A DNA stretch of 62,117 bases, from contig NZ_AUHG01000020.1 in NCBI RefSeq assembly GCF_000423065.1, forward strand, positions 1-62,117, read 5' to 3'. This stretch comes from Christiangramia echinicola DSM 19838. GTDB taxonomy: Bacteria > Bacteroidota > Bacteroidia > Flavobacteriales > Flavobacteriaceae. Shown here piece by piece: positions 18,944-28,904 of the stretch. Made by a program: the position numbers and the translations under genes. Position 1 is the stretch's first letter. Each line of letters begins with the position of its first letter. The notes under the pieces were generated by a model. The model was not told the origin of the DNA. It was given only the letters and a program-made list of their open reading frames with translations, and ran no database searches.

Positions 18944-18974
18944 AAAACCTCCTTAGTTGCCTAAGGAGGTTTTT
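18944..18974. terminator. Bidirectional terminator between the lipoprotein gene and rpsA
   Basis: A perfect stem AACCTCCTTAG / CTAAGGAGGTT with loop TTGC, an A-run before and a T-run after, so it can serve both converging genes. Its arms match the hairpin at 17815. Confidence 0.88.
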
Positions 18975-18995
18975 ACTTTATAAATATCAGGTAGA

Positions 18996-20858
18996 TTACT
19001 TCTTACCTTCCATTTTGTCTTTCAACGCTTGAAGATCAGCATTAACATCACCAATTGTAGTGGCGTTGTCTTTGTTTTGCGTAGCTGATTTCTTAGCAGC
19101 CTGCTTTACAATTTTTTGCTCTTCTTCTTTGTGAATTACCATGTGAGAAGCTACTACTCTCTTGAATTCTTTGTTGAATTCAATGATCTGGAATTCTGCC
19201 TCTTCACCTTTCTTAAGTTTGCTTCCATCTTCTTTTTCTAGGTGTCTCTGCGGAATAAATGCAGTGATATCCTCGTTAAAGTCGATAGTTGCTCCTTTGT
19301 CTACGATCTCAGTGATCTCTGCAGAATGCTTAGATCCAACACCGAAGTCTTTTTCATATTTATCCCAAGGGTTATCCTCGATCTGCTTATGTCCAAGAGA
19401 AAGTTTTCTACCTTCAACATCTAGTTCAAGAACTACAACTTCAAGCTCATCACCTACGTTAGTAAATTCTGATGGGTGCTTGATCTTTTTAGTCCAGGAA
19501 AGATCAGAGATATAAATAAGTCCGTCGATTCCTTCTTCTAATTCTACGAATACACCGAAGTTAGTAAAGTTACGAACGATACCTTTGTGCTTAGATCCTA
19601 CAGGATATTTAGAAGTAATATCAGTCCATGGATCCTGGCTCAATTGCTTGATACCAAGAGACATTTTTCTGTCATCTCTATCTAAAGTAAGTATCTGTGC
19701 TTCTACCTCATCCCCAACATTTACGAAATCCTGAGCTGAACGCAAGTGCGTGCTCCAAGACATTTCAGAAACGTGGATAAGACCTTCAACACCTTCAGCA
19801 ACCTCGATAAATGCACCGTAATCTGCGATTACAACTACTTTACCTTTCACGTTATCACCAACTTTAAGGTCCTCGCTAAGAGCATCCCATGGGTGTTGGC
19901 TAAGTTGCTTAAGACCTAACTGAATTCTAGACTTAGACTCATCAAAGTCAAGGATTACTACGTTAAGTTTCTGATCAAGTTCAACGATCTCATTTGGATG
20001 GTTGATTCTAGACCAGCTAAGATCTGTAATGTGTACAAGTCCGTCAACACCTCCAAGGTCAACGAATACACCGTAAGAAGTAATGTTCTTAACAGTACCT
20101 TCAAGTACCTGACCTTTTTCAAGCTGACCGATGATCTCTTTCTTCTGCTCTTCGATATCTGCTTCGATAAGCGCTTTGTGAGAAACAACAACGTTTTTGA
20201 ATTCATGGTTAATTTTAACCACTTTGAATTCCATGTTCTTACCAACGTAAGCATCGTAATCACGGATTGGCTTCACATCAATTTGCGATCCTGGAAGGAA
20301 AGCTTCGATACCAAATACATCTACGATCATACCACCTTTTGTACGACATTTGATGAATCCATTAACTACAAGACTTTCGTCGTGCGCTGTGTTCACTCTT
20401 TCCCAAGCCTTGATCACTCTCGCCTTACGGTGAGAAAGGATCAATTGTCCGGTTGCATCTTCGCGAACGTCGATTAAAACCTCAACATCATCTCCTTCTT
20501 TAAGATCTGGATTGTAACGAAATTCGTTAAGAGAAATAACTCCTTCACTCTTTGCGTTGATATCAATAATTGCATCACGATCTGTAATATTAATTACTTT
20601 TCCTGTTACAACTTCATCATCTAAAGTGTCAACGAAATTTTCAGCAACTAGCTTTTCAAATTCTTCCAGCTTCTCATCGTCGATAGGATCGATTCCTTCT
20701 TCGTAGTTATGCCAGTTAAATTCTTCAAGGAATTTTTCAGGATTTTCCTGTTGATTTTCTTGTTCAGGTTGAGATTGAGAATCCATACCTGCTACGTCCT
20801 GAACTTCCACATTTTCAGTGTTATCCTGAACTTCTTTGTTTTTTGTTTCTTCAGCCAT
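18996..20858 (-). CDS. rpsA: 30S ribosomal protein S1
   Basis: 620 residues from the ATG at 20858 (MAEETKNKE), chosen because family members start this way; an in-frame ATG at 20900 would add 14 residues. After an acidic N-terminal tail rich in Glu/Gln there are six S1 (OB-fold) domains, of which numbers 3-5 show the canonical GVFVDLG...GLVHITDLSW pattern. The C-terminal tail is Lys/Ala-rich. S1 recruits mRNA to the 30S subunit; in Bacteroidota it matters because Shine-Dalgarno pairing is weak. It lies 205 bases downstream of cmk, the classical cmk-rpsA order. Confidence 0.96.
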   Translation of the reverse strand: MAEETKNKEVQDNTENVEVQDVAGMDSQSQPEQENQQENPEKFLEEFNWHNYEEGIDPIDDEKLEEFEKLVAENFVDTLDDEVVTGKVINITDRDAIIDINAKSEGVISLNEFRYNPDLKEGDDVEVLIDVREDATGQLILSHRKARVIKAWERVNTAHDESLVVNGFIKCRTKGGMIVDVFGIEAFLPGSQIDVKPIRDYDAYVGKNMEFKVVKINHEFKNVVVSHKALIEADIEEQKKEIIGQLEKGQVLEGTVKNITSYGVFVDLGGVDGLVHITDLSWSRINHPNEIVELDQKLNVVILDFDESKSRIQLGLKQLSQHPWDALSEDLKVGDNVKGKVVVIADYGAFIEVAEGVEGLIHVSEMSWSTHLRSAQDFVNVGDEVEAQILTLDRDDRKMSLGIKQLSQDPWTDITSKYPVGSKHKGIVRNFTNFGVFVELEEGIDGLIYISDLSWTKKIKHPSEFTNVGDELEVVVLELDVEGRKLSLGHKQIEDNPWDKYEKDFGVGSKHSAEITEIVDKGATIDFNEDITAFIPQRHLEKEDGSKLKKGEEAEFQIIEFNKEFKRVVASHMVIHKEEEQKIVKQAAKKSATQNKDNATTIGDVNADLQALKDKMEGKK

Positions 20859-21063
20859 TACTGACTTTAAATTTGTATCCTGAGTTTCTCCGGAAATCAT
20901 TGTTGCAAATTAGAAACTTCAGAAGTTGTTTATAATTTTGATTATCAAGCCCTTTTGGATTTCCGATCATCTGCCAAAAAGGAGTGCAAAAATACATAAG
21001 AAAACAAAAATCCGCAACTAATAATGAAATTAATTACGGATAGTATTTAATATAAAAAAGATT

Positions 21064-21765
21064 CTAAGAATTTACCTCAGCAATCTTGTCCTTAGCGATC
21101 TTCAGGATCTTTTCAAATTGCTCATCTAATCCCAAATCTGAGTTATCGAATTCCACAGCATCATCAGCCATTCTCAATGGTGAATCTTCTCTGGTTGAAT
21201 CCATGAAATCACGATCTTTTACATTCTTCAGAACCTCTTCAAATTTTACTTCGTCACCTCTACCCTTTAACTCATCATATCTTCTTTGTGCCCTGGTCTC
21301 AGTAGAAGCAGTCATAAATATCTTTAATTCAGCATCTGGAAAAACTACTGTACCAATATCTCTTCCATCCATTACAACTCCTTTACTTTTCCCCATTTCC
21401 TGCTGTTGATCTACCAGCATTTTTCTAACCTGAGGAATCGCAGATACTTTACTCACCTGTTCAGAAACTTCCATGTATCGAATCTCCTTCTCTACATTTT
21501 CATTATTCAGAAACATATGACCATAACCAAGTTCTTCATCATATTCAAATCGTAGGCTTACAAATGGTAAATAACGAATAATCGCCTCTTTATCTAAATT
21601 TCCCTCAGATACGAATATATTCCTCATCATATACAAAGTAACTGCCCTATACATTGCACCCGTATCTACATAAACATATTCTAATTCATTAGCCAATCGC
21701 TTTGCTACCGTACTTTTTCCAGTTGAGGAAAATCCATCTATCGCTATCGTAATCCTTTTACTCAT
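21064..21765 (-). CDS. cmk: Cytidylate kinase
   Basis: 233 residues, normal length. The P-loop IDGFSSTGKST is at residues 8-18, then YVDTGAMYRAVTLY (CMP binding), MDGRDIGTVVFPDAELKIF and the LID-type segment STETRAQRRYDEL, all standard for Cmk. It phosphorylates CMP and dCMP. Order cmk then rpsA on the minus strand is the widely conserved pairing. It lies downstream of lon but is separated from it by a terminator at 21822. Confidence 0.96.
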   Translation of the reverse strand: MSKRITIAIDGFSSTGKSTVAKRLANELEYVYVDTGAMYRAVTLYMMRNIFVSEGNLDKEAIIRYLPFVSLRFEYDEELGYGHMFLNNENVEKEIRYMEVSEQVSKVSAIPQVRKMLVDQQQEMGKSKGVVMDGRDIGTVVFPDAELKIFMTASTETRAQRRYDELKGRGDEVKFEEVLKNVKDRDFMDSTREDSPLRMADDAVEFDNSDLGLDEQFEKILKIAKDKIAEVNS

Positions 21766-21821
21766 ATATTTTTATTTCTATTACAAAGGTAATTTTTTAA
21801 AAAGCTATATTCAATAATCAT

Positions 21822-21844
21822 AAAAAAAGCCCCTTTACGGGGCT
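21822..21844 (-). terminator. Terminator of lon
   Basis: Stem AGCCCC / GGGGCT with a 5-base loop, followed on the minus strand by seven Ts (plus-strand As at 21822-21828). It lies just beyond the lon stop codon. Confidence 0.85.
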
Positions 21845-21848
21845 GGTT

Positions 21849-24299
21849 TTATAGCTTTTTAGCATTCTTCACATTTTCATCTGTGATCGCTATGTCTATT
21901 ACATCACTCATTTCCTTGACATAATGAAAGGTTAGTCCTTTCAAATATTCATCTTTAATTTCTTCTATATCCCGCTTATTGTCTTCACAAAGAATGATCT
22001 CCTTGATTCTGGCTCTTTTTGCAGCAAGGATCTTCTCTTTGATACCACCTACAGGTAATACTTTACCTCGTAATGTTATCTCACCGGTCATAGCAATACT
22101 TTTTCTCACTTTCTTCTGAGTAAAAAGAGAAACCAACGATGTTAACATGGTGATACCTGCACTAGGACCATCTTTTGGAGTTGCTCCCTCTGGCACGTGA
22201 ATATGCACATTATATTGATCAAAAATTGATGGTATAATTCCTAATCGCTCTGCATTCGCTTTGATATATTCCATCGCGATCGTAGCAGACTCTTTCATCA
22301 CCTTACCAAGGTTTCCGGTAATACTTAGATTACCTTTTCCTTTGGAAAGTATAGATTCAATGAACAGTATATCTCCACCAACACTAGTCCAGGCAAGCCC
22401 TGTAACTACTCCGGCAACATCATTATTCTCATATTTATCTCTTTCCATTTTAGGACTACCAAGAATTTCGATAATATCCTCATCAGAAACCTTAATCTTA
22501 TACTCCTCCTCCATCGCAATATTCTTAGCTGCATATCGTACAACTTTTGCGATCTGTTTTTCAAGTGCACGCACCCCAGATTCACGAGTATAACCTTCAA
22601 CTATTTTTTCAAGTTGCTTTTTACCGATTTTCAAATGTTCTGAAGTTAAACCATGCTCTTCGAGCTGCTTCGGTAATAAGTGCCTTTTAGCGATCTGAAC
22701 TTTTTCTTCAATGGTATAACCGGTTACATTAATGATCTCCATACGGTCTCTTAATGCAGGCTGAATTGTACTCAATGAATTACAGGTTGCAATAAACATC
22801 ACTTTGGAAAGATCAAATCCCATTTCAAGGAAATTATCATGGAATTCTGAATTCTGCTCCGGGTCCAGAACTTCCAGTAAAGCTGAAGATGGATCTCCAG
22901 AATTACCAATACTAAGTTTATCAATCTCATCCAGAACAAAAACTGGGTTACTGGTACCGGCTTTTTTCAAACTTTGAATAATTCTACCCGGCATCGCTCC
23001 TATATAAGTTTTCCTGTGTCCTCTTATCTCTGCCTCATCACGAAGACCACCAAGCGATATTCTAACATACTCTCTTCCTAAAGCTTCAGCTACAGACTTC
23101 CCTAATGAGGTTTTACCAACTCCGGGAGGTCCGTAAAGACATAGTATAGGAGATTTCATATCATTCCTCAACTTTAAAACAGCCAGATATTCTATGATCC
23201 GTCTCTTTACATCGTCAAGTCCATAATGATCACGATCTAGAATTCTTTTAGCTCTTTTAAGGTCGAATTTATCTTTACTGAACTCATTCCATGGTAGATC
23301 CAGGAACAGGTCTAAATAATTTCTTTGAATAGAATACTCAGCCACCTGAGGATTCATGCGTTGCATTTTAGCGAGCTCCTTTTCAAAATGATTCTGAACA
23401 TCCTCCCCCCATTGCTTATCTACAGCACGCTCACGCATTTCCACGATCTCACCTTCATGTGAAACACCACCAAGTTCTTCCTGGATGGTCTTCATTTGCT
23501 GATGAAGGAAATATTCACGTTGCTGCTGGCTCATATCGCTCTGCACCTTGCTCTGGATATCGTTCTTGAGTTCCAGTTTCTGGTTCTCAGTATTCATATG
23601 TTTCAAAGTCGCCAGGGCACGCTCCTTAAGATTGTTCATCTCAAGAAGTTTCTGCTTTTCTTCCACATTTAAACTCATGTTAGAAGAAACGAAATTGATC
23701 AAAAATGAATCACTCTCGATATTTTTAATTGCGAATGAGGCTTCCGAAGGGATATTAGGACTGCCCTTTATAATTTGCAAGGCAAGTTCTTTGATAGAAT
23801 CTATTATTGCCGAAAATTCTGCATTCCCCTTTTCAGGCCTGTTATCTGGAACTTCGGTGATAGTAGCGTTCATATAAGGCTGCTCTGTAACCACTTCTGT
23901 GATCTGGAAACGCTTTTTTCCCTGGATGATCACAGTAGTATTACCATCAGGCATTTTTAAAACCCTAAGGATCCGTGCTACTACACCAACTTTATTAATA
24001 TCCTTTGAAGTTGGATTCTCTACCTCTTCATCTTTTTGAGACACCACCCCAATGATCTTACTACCGTTATTAGCCTCATTAATTAGCTTAATAGAAGCAT
24101 CTCGGCCGGCAGTAATAGGTATCACAACTCCCGGGAATAGCACAGTATTCCTCAAAGGTAGTATAGGTAGAGTTTCAGGCAGGTTTTCCTTATTTATTTC
24201 CTCTTCATCTTCAGGTGTCATTAAAGGGATTAATTCTGCATCTTCCTCAATTCCCTGTAGTGACAAACTGTCAATATTACCAAACTTTGTTTTTGCCAT
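21849..24299 (-). CDS. lon: ATP-dependent Lon protease (LonA)
   Basis: 816 residues. An N-terminal LON substrate-binding domain ([19 protein letters not shown], residues about 40-240) is followed by a coiled-coil segment ([21 protein letters not shown]), the AAA+ module with Walker [12 protein letters not shown] near residue 390 and Walker [10 protein letters not shown], and the C-terminal protease domain with the Ser in KDGPSAG (about residue 710) and the Lys in [10 protein letters not shown]. It degrades misfolded and regulatory proteins. It is monocistronic, with a terminator at 21822 and a divergent ECF sigma operon upstream. Confidence 0.96.
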   Translation of the reverse strand: MAKTKFGNIDSLSLQGIEEDAELIPLMTPEDEEEINKENLPETLPILPLRNTVLFPGVVIPITAGRDASIKLINEANNGSKIIGVVSQKDEEVENPTSKDINKVGVVARILRVLKMPDGNTTVIIQGKKRFQITEVVTEQPYMNATITEVPDNRPEKGNAEFSAIIDSIKELALQIIKGSPNIPSEASFAIKNIESDSFLINFVSSNMSLNVEEKQKLLEMNNLKERALATLKHMNTENQKLELKNDIQSKVQSDMSQQQREYFLHQQMKTIQEELGGVSHEGEIVEMRERAVDKQWGEDVQNHFEKELAKMQRMNPQVAEYSIQRNYLDLFLDLPWNEFSKDKFDLKRAKRILDRDHYGLDDVKRRIIEYLAVLKLRNDMKSPILCLYGPPGVGKTSLGKSVAEALGREYVRISLGGLRDEAEIRGHRKTYIGAMPGRIIQSLKKAGTSNPVFVLDEIDKLSIGNSGDPSSALLEVLDPEQNSEFHDNFLEMGFDLSKVMFIATCNSLSTIQPALRDRMEIINVTGYTIEEKVQIAKRHLLPKQLEEHGLTSEHLKIGKKQLEKIVEGYTRESGVRALEKQIAKVVRYAAKNIAMEEEYKIKVSDEDIIEILGSPKMERDKYENNDVAGVVTGLAWTSVGGDILFIESILSKGKGNLSITGNLGKVMKESATIAMEYIKANAERLGIIPSIFDQYNVHIHVPEGATPKDGPSAGITMLTSLVSLFTQKKVRKSIAMTGEITLRGKVLPVGGIKEKILAAKRARIKEIILCEDNKRDIEEIKDEYLKGLTFHYVKEMSDVIDIAITDENVKNAKKL

Positions 24300-24510
24300 A
24301 ATTATATTTAAGTCAAACTGTCATCAAAACTATTATTCGCTAATTTTGATGAAGTTGTTTAAAAGCCCTGATAGATAAGACTTTCAATTTTATTTCAGAT
24401 TTTCTATTTCAATTATTCAATTCCTATGCCACGCTGTGTGCTAGATTATTTTTATAAAAGTGTAACAAATGCAAAACATATCCATCTTTATAACAGAAAC
24501 CAAGTTTTAA

Positions 24511-25071
24511 TTGACACCAACCATCATACATATTAAAGACCTGGTAGAACGTTGTCGTTATGGCGACCAACGAGCTCAAATGGAAATTTATGATCGTTAT
24601 TACAAAGCGATGTATAACACTGCTTATCGTATAACCGGTCACTCAGCTGAAGCCGAGGATATTATGCAGGAAGCTTTTTTAAGCGCTTTCACCAAAATTG
24701 AAAGTTTTAAAGAGACCTCAACCTTCGGAGCCTGGTTAAAAAGAATTGTAGTGAACGAAAGTATCACTGCCTACAACAAGATTGCTAAACTGGGAGAAGT
24801 AAGTTATAACGATGATTTGAAAAATGAGGCAGATGATGCAGGTGTTACTTTAAATGATGATGATAAAAATAACTCTAAAGTTCGTATGATCCTTAACCAG
24901 ATCAAGTCGCTTAAAGAAAATTACAGGCTTGGTTTAACCTTGCATCTGATTGAAGGGTACGACTATGAAGAGATTTGTGAAATAATGAATATTTCTTATG
25001 CCAATTGCCGAACGATGATATCCAGGGCAAAAGAAAGCTTAAGAAAAAAATTACAGGATCATGAAAAATAA
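24511..25071 (+). CDS. ECF-type RNA polymerase sigma factor
   Basis: 186 residues. The start must be the TTG at 24511 or a rarer codon: a TAA sits directly before it and the next ATG (24580) would remove part of region 2. Region 2 is clear (DQRAQMEIYDRYYKAMYNTAYRI, then AEAEDIMQEAFLSAF) and region 4 has LKENYRLGLTLHLIEGYDYEEICEIMNIS followed by NCRTMISRAKESLRKKL, a helix-turn-helix. It directs RNA polymerase to a small regulon. Its end overlaps the next gene, a single-TM protein, by 11 bases, the arrangement of a sigma/anti-sigma pair. Confidence 0.92.
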   Translation: MTPTIIHIKDLVERCRYGDQRAQMEIYDRYYKAMYNTAYRITGHSAEAEDIMQEAFLSAFTKIESFKETSTFGAWLKRIVVNESITAYNKIAKLGEVSYNDDLKNEADDAGVTLNDDDKNNSKVRMILNQIKSLKENYRLGLTLHLIEGYDYEEICEIMNISYANCRTMISRAKESLRKKLQDHEK

Positions 25072-25621
25072 TGACTTTGATAATCTTTTCGATGATTTGA
25101 ATTTTAATATCGAAGAGCCACATACCGGCCATAGAGAGCGCTTTTTCAAAAAAATCGATAAAGAAATTGAATCTCCTGAATCTAAAAATAAAGTACGCAG
25201 TTTATGGGCCCCAATAATGGCAATCGCAGCGAGCTTTGCCTTGGCTATCTTTCTTCTAGGAGGATTTATGGGCCCTTTAGATAATGCGAAAAATTCTGAA
25301 CTGGCTAGTATTTCTCCTGAAATGAAACAGACCCAGGAATTCTACACCGGCTTGATCACCAAAGAATTAAATGCTATCAATGCTGAAAAGACACCGGAAA
25401 CCGAAGCCATTATTAATGATGCTTTATTACAAATGGAAAAACTGGAAATGAATTATGAAAACCTTAAAGATGACCTCCTGGACAGTGGAAAAGATAACAG
25501 AGTGATACATGCTATGATCCAGAATTTCCAACAACGAATAGACCTATTGAATAACGTTTTGACCCAAATTGAAAATATTAAAACACTAAAGAACCAAAAT
25601 CATGAAAACAATATTATCTAG
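25061..25621 (+). CDS. Single-pass membrane protein, putative anti-sigma factor
   Basis: 186 residues: an acidic cytoplasmic N-terminus (about 1-45, with FDNLFDDLNFNIEEPHTGHRERF), one transmembrane helix (APIMAIAASFALAIFLLGGFMG, about 48-72) and a helical outer part with Glu/Met/Leu-rich coils. No zinc anti-sigma motif is seen. Its start lies inside the ECF sigma gene and its end overlaps the next exported protein by 20 bases. Position and topology suggest it holds the sigma factor at the membrane and releases it on an envelope signal. This is inference; the sequence itself has no family name I can give. Confidence 0.7.
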   Translation: MKNNDFDNLFDDLNFNIEEPHTGHRERFFKKIDKEIESPESKNKVRSLWAPIMAIAASFALAIFLLGGFMGPLDNAKNSELASISPEMKQTQEFYTGLITKELNAINAEKTPETEAIINDALLQMEKLEMNYENLKDDLLDSGKDNRVIHAMIQNFQQRIDLLNNVLTQIENIKTLKNQNHENNII

Positions 25622-26717
25622 TATCATATTTCTGGCTGCCCTGGCTCCCGGTCTTCCACATTTCGATTCTTTAGAAAGCGAATGTGTTACAGAAAAAACC
25701 GAACTTACAGGTAAACATACAAAGGAAAAAAAGATAAAAAAAGAGTTTAAAGTTAGTGCAGATTCTAATCTAAAAATAAATAATAGCTATGGGAATGTAG
25801 ATATCACCACCTGGGATGAAAATCGTGTAGTTATTGAAGTTATTATCAAGACCAATGGTAATGATGAAGAAAAAGTAGAAAAAAGACTTGAAGAGATCAA
25901 TGTAGCATTCAGTCAGAATACTGATGGTGTAAGTGCAAAAACTAGATTCTCTAAAGAAGACAAATCCTGGTGGAAAGAAGTTTTTGGAGGTTTTGATAAT
26001 GTGAACATGGAAGTAAACTACATAATAAAGGCTCCCGTTGGCAATCATCTGGATATTAATAATGATTATGGAGGCATCTATATTGACAGAACTACCGGGA
26101 ATGCAAAAATTTCCTGTGACTACGGAAAAATTGATATCGGTGAATTAAGAGGGAGATCAAATTATCTAAATTTCGATTATACAAGAAATAGCAATATAGG
26201 CTTCGTAACCAATGCTGAGATCAATGCAGATTATTCAGATTACGAGATCGAAGAAGCAGATCAATTAACCATTAGTGCAGATTACTCAAATTCCAGATTA
26301 GGAAAAGTTTCGAAGATCGATTTTAATTGTGATTATGGTAGTGTTGAGATCGATAAGGTAAAGGTGCTAATGGGAAATGGAGATTATCTAACTACTAAGA
26401 TCAACAGGATCTTCACCTCTGCAAATATCAATTTAGATTACGGCTCTCTCTCTATTGAAAAAGTGATCAAAGGAGCAAAGAACATTTCCATAGACACAGA
26501 CTACGCTGGCGTGAAAATCGGTTTCGACAATGAGATGAACTTCAACTTTGAGGTTAGAACTTCTTATGGAAGCATCAGCGGTCTGGATGACCTTAATGTT
26601 AAAAAGAGAAACAGCGAGAACAACGGAAATAAAGCTTCTGGCACATATGGTTCTGGAAGTGGAGCGCAGTTCAATATAACTACGAGCTACGGAAGTGTGA
26701 AATTTTACAAAAACTAA
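25602..26717 (+). CDS. Exported DUF4097-like beta-solenoid protein
   Basis: 371 residues with a signal peptide-like N-terminus (MKTILSSIIFLAALAPGLP). Then KKEFKVSADSNLKINNSYGNVDITTWDENRV, typical of the DUF4097 putative adhesin start, followed by repeated strands with DYG, DYS or SYG triplets (DYGGIYID, DYGKIDIG, DYSDYEIE, DYSNSRLG, DYGSVEID, DYGSLSIE, DYAGVKIG, SYGSIS, SYGSVKF). This looks like a right-handed beta-helix. It starts 20 bases before the end of the putative anti-sigma gene. It is probably part of an envelope-sensing unit; biochemical role unknown. Confidence 0.8.
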   Translation: MKTILSSIIFLAALAPGLPHFDSLESECVTEKTELTGKHTKEKKIKKEFKVSADSNLKINNSYGNVDITTWDENRVVIEVIIKTNGNDEEKVEKRLEEINVAFSQNTDGVSAKTRFSKEDKSWWKEVFGGFDNVNMEVNYIIKAPVGNHLDINNDYGGIYIDRTTGNAKISCDYGKIDIGELRGRSNYLNFDYTRNSNIGFVTNAEINADYSDYEIEEADQLTISADYSNSRLGKVSKIDFNCDYGSVEIDKVKVLMGNGDYLTTKINRIFTSANINLDYGSLSIEKVIKGAKNISIDTDYAGVKIGFDNEMNFNFEVRTSYGSISGLDDLNVKKRNSENNGNKASGTYGSGSGAQFNITTSYGSVKFYKN

Positions 26718-26748
26718 TCATCTAACTAATTCTTAAATAACCAATATT

Positions 26749-27474
26749 ATGAAAAAAACATTCTTATTAATTTGTGTTTGCATCCTAACCTTATCATGTG
26801 TTAACGCTCAATGGGGTAATAATGAAAGAGTAAAAGGAAACGGCGATATGGTTTCTAAAACCAGAACTACAGAGCCTTACGACGAAATAAAACTTGTAGG
26901 ATCTATGAATGTGCAACTGGTGGCTGGACAGGAAGGCAATATTATTGTTGAGGCTGAAAGTAATTTACAGGAATACATTCTTACTGAAGTTAAAAATGGT
27001 GCACTTAAAATATCTACAAAAGATGGTTTTAATTTATCACCAAAAGATGAAATTCTAATCACGGTCCCTTTTGAAAGCCTGGATGCAGTTTCAGTAACCG
27101 GCTCTGGAGATATGTGGACCAAAGACAAGATCTCAAGTTCTAAATTACAAATACAGGTTACCGGTTCTGGAGACATGAAGCTGGAGTTGGAAGTTAAAGA
27201 CCTTGAAGGAAGAATTACTGGATCTGGAGATGTGCAATTAAAAGGAAAAAGTAAAAATTTCGATTGTAAAGTTACCGGAAGCGGAGATTTTAATGCTTAT
27301 GATCTATTTGCTGAAAATGTAGAAGCAAAAGTAGCAGGTTCAGGAGATATTATGGTAAACGCTAAAAATTCATTAAAAGCATCAGTGTCAGGATCTGGAG
27401 ACATCACATATAAAGGAAATCCGGAAAAACAAGATTTCAACAGTCATGGGTCTGGAAGTGTATCTTCCCATTAA
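26749..27474 (+). CDS. Head-GIN domain (DUF2807) exported protein
   Basis: 241 residues with signal peptide (MKKTFLLICVCILTLSCVNAQ; a Cys at a lipobox-like place makes lipidation possible). The core has the DUF2807 start (YDEIKLVGSMNVQLVAGQEGNIIVEAE) and then six or more repeats with the sequence GSGD, each about 20 residues (GSGDMW, GSGDMK, GSGDVQ, GSGDFN, GSGDIM, GSGDIT), predicting a beta-solenoid. It is the last gene of the sigma/anti-sigma operon, 31 bases after the DUF4097-like gene. Many Bacteroidota have this domain beside ECF sigma genes; its molecular role is not established. Confidence 0.85.
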   Translation: MKKTFLLICVCILTLSCVNAQWGNNERVKGNGDMVSKTRTTEPYDEIKLVGSMNVQLVAGQEGNIIVEAESNLQEYILTEVKNGALKISTKDGFNLSPKDEILITVPFESLDAVSVTGSGDMWTKDKISSSKLQIQVTGSGDMKLELEVKDLEGRITGSGDVQLKGKSKNFDCKVTGSGDFNAYDLFAENVEAKVAGSGDIMVNAKNSLKASVSGSGDITYKGNPEKQDFNSHGSGSVSSH

Positions 27475-27491
27475 TCAAAAAATAGTTTATG

Positions 27492-27519
27492 AAAAACCTG
27501 CCATCGTGCAGGTTTTTTT
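27492..27519. terminator. Terminator after the sigma/head-GIN operon
   Basis: Stem AAAAACCTGC / GCAGGTTTTT, loop CATCGT, T-run to 27519. The T-run contains the stop codon of the converging MFS gene, so the hairpin lies just outside both genes and may work both ways. Confidence 0.88.
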
Positions 27520-28843
27520 ATTCCCTGAATGCAGGCTTGGGCACCCTCATTAATAAGATCACCCCGGCAATAAAAAATACCACCAGGAATAAGATCGCAT
27601 TTCTAACACTACCTGTTTCCTGGGCCACAAAACCATAAAGAGACATTCCAATTACTATACCTATCTTTTCAGAAACATCATAAAAACTGAAATAACTAGC
27701 GGTATCTACAGCATTTTCAGGTAACATTTTAGAATATGTAGATCGCGATAAGGATTGGATACCTCCCATTACAAGACCTACTGAAGCTGCAGCCACATAA
27801 AATTGAACCGGGGTGGTAATAAAATATGCATACCCACAGATAGCGATCCAGATTAGATTTATAAATATCAGGATCTTTACGTCTCCATATTTAATAGCTA
27901 GTCTGGAAGTAAGGGTTGCACCTACTACTGCCACCAATTGTATTAAAAGAATACTCACAATAAGACCCGTTGTAGGGTCCTGATCACCCCATTCTAATTC
28001 CTCTATACCAAAATATGTTGAAATTAACATAATTGTTTGTACCGCCATACTGTATACAAAGAAAGCAAGTAAATATCTTTTCAGGGTTTTATTCTGCTTA
28101 AGGGATTTCCATATAGTTCTAAGCTCTCTAAATCCATTGAAGAGCACATCATTGGTTAGCTTAGCCTTCTTGTTTCCTTTTGGCAAATAATAATAAGTGT
28201 ACTGACTAAACCCTATCCACCAGATTCCAGTTAACACGAAAGAAAATCTAGTGGGAAATCCTTTGTTTTCAAAACCAAACCAGTCATACTTCAATATCAT
28301 CACCAGACAAAGGATCAATAAAATAACGCTACCTATATATCCCAGAGAAAAACCTTTTGCACTGGCTTTATCTTGCTGGGCTGGAAAGGCAATATCGGGT
28401 AGGTAAGAATTATAGAACACCAGGCTGGCCCAGAAACCTATAAGTGCTAAAAAATAACACAGAAGCCCAAACCATAGAAAATCCAAGCTAAACCAGTAAA
28501 GACCTATGCACGAAAAAGCACCCAGATAACAGAAGAATTTCAGAAAGTTCTTTTTGTTCCCTATATAATCTGCAATACCAGATAAAAATGGACTTAAAAA
28601 ACTAACTACGAGGAAAGCTCCCGCTGTCACATAGCTTATTAAAGTATCATTATTGAAGTCTATTCCCAGAAAGGTAACTGTATCACTTAACTTATTTCCT
28701 TCACTATCTGTTACTATTGTGAGAGCTCCATAGAATATAGGAAAAATAGCAGATGAGATGACTAAACTATAAACTGAGTTAGCCCAATCATAAAAAGCCC
28801 AGGCATGAATAAGCTTTTTACTTCCTTTAGGTAGATGCTTCAT
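27518..28843 (-). CDS. MFS transporter, UMF1/Atg22-like
   Basis: 441 residues with about 12 hydrophobic segments. The N-terminus HAWAFYDWANSVYSLVISSAIFPIFY is the signature of the UMF1 family (related to fungal vacuolar Atg22), and the loop FLSPFLSGIADYIGNKKNFLK is the MFS motif between helices 2 and 3. Later GGIQSLSRSTYSKMLPENAVDTASYFSFYDVSEKIG is also strongly conserved in this family. In yeast Atg22 exports amino acids from the vacuole; bacterial substrates are not established. Single gene between two terminators. Confidence 0.88.
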   Translation of the reverse strand: MKHLPKGSKKLIHAWAFYDWANSVYSLVISSAIFPIFYGALTIVTDSEGNKLSDTVTFLGIDFNNDTLISYVTAGAFLVVSFLSPFLSGIADYIGNKKNFLKFFCYLGAFSCIGLYWFSLDFLWFGLLCYFLALIGFWASLVFYNSYLPDIAFPAQQDKASAKGFSLGYIGSVILLILCLVMILKYDWFGFENKGFPTRFSFVLTGIWWIGFSQYTYYYLPKGNKKAKLTNDVLFNGFRELRTIWKSLKQNKTLKRYLLAFFVYSMAVQTIMLISTYFGIEELEWGDQDPTTGLIVSILLIQLVAVVGATLTSRLAIKYGDVKILIFINLIWIAICGYAYFITTPVQFYVAAASVGLVMGGIQSLSRSTYSKMLPENAVDTASYFSFYDVSEKIGIVIGMSLYGFVAQETGSVRNAILFLVVFFIAGVILLMRVPKPAFRE

Positions 28844-28856
28844 GCACTAAAAATAG

Positions 28857-28884
28857 AAAAAGCCACCGAATTTGGTGGCTTTTC
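28857..28884 (-). terminator. Terminator of the M48 peptidase gene
   Basis: Stem AAAAGCCACC / GGTGGCTTTT with loop GAATTT between the M48 stop and the MFS start, both on the minus strand. A T-run follows on the minus strand. Confidence 0.8.
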
Positions 28885-28904
28885 AATTTTATTTTTAGAA
28901 TATC

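Noticed and set aside
19998-20477. Plus-strand open frame of 159 codons inside rpsA
   Set aside because: It lies opposite conserved S1 domains, and its translation is low-complexity with no recognisable domain.
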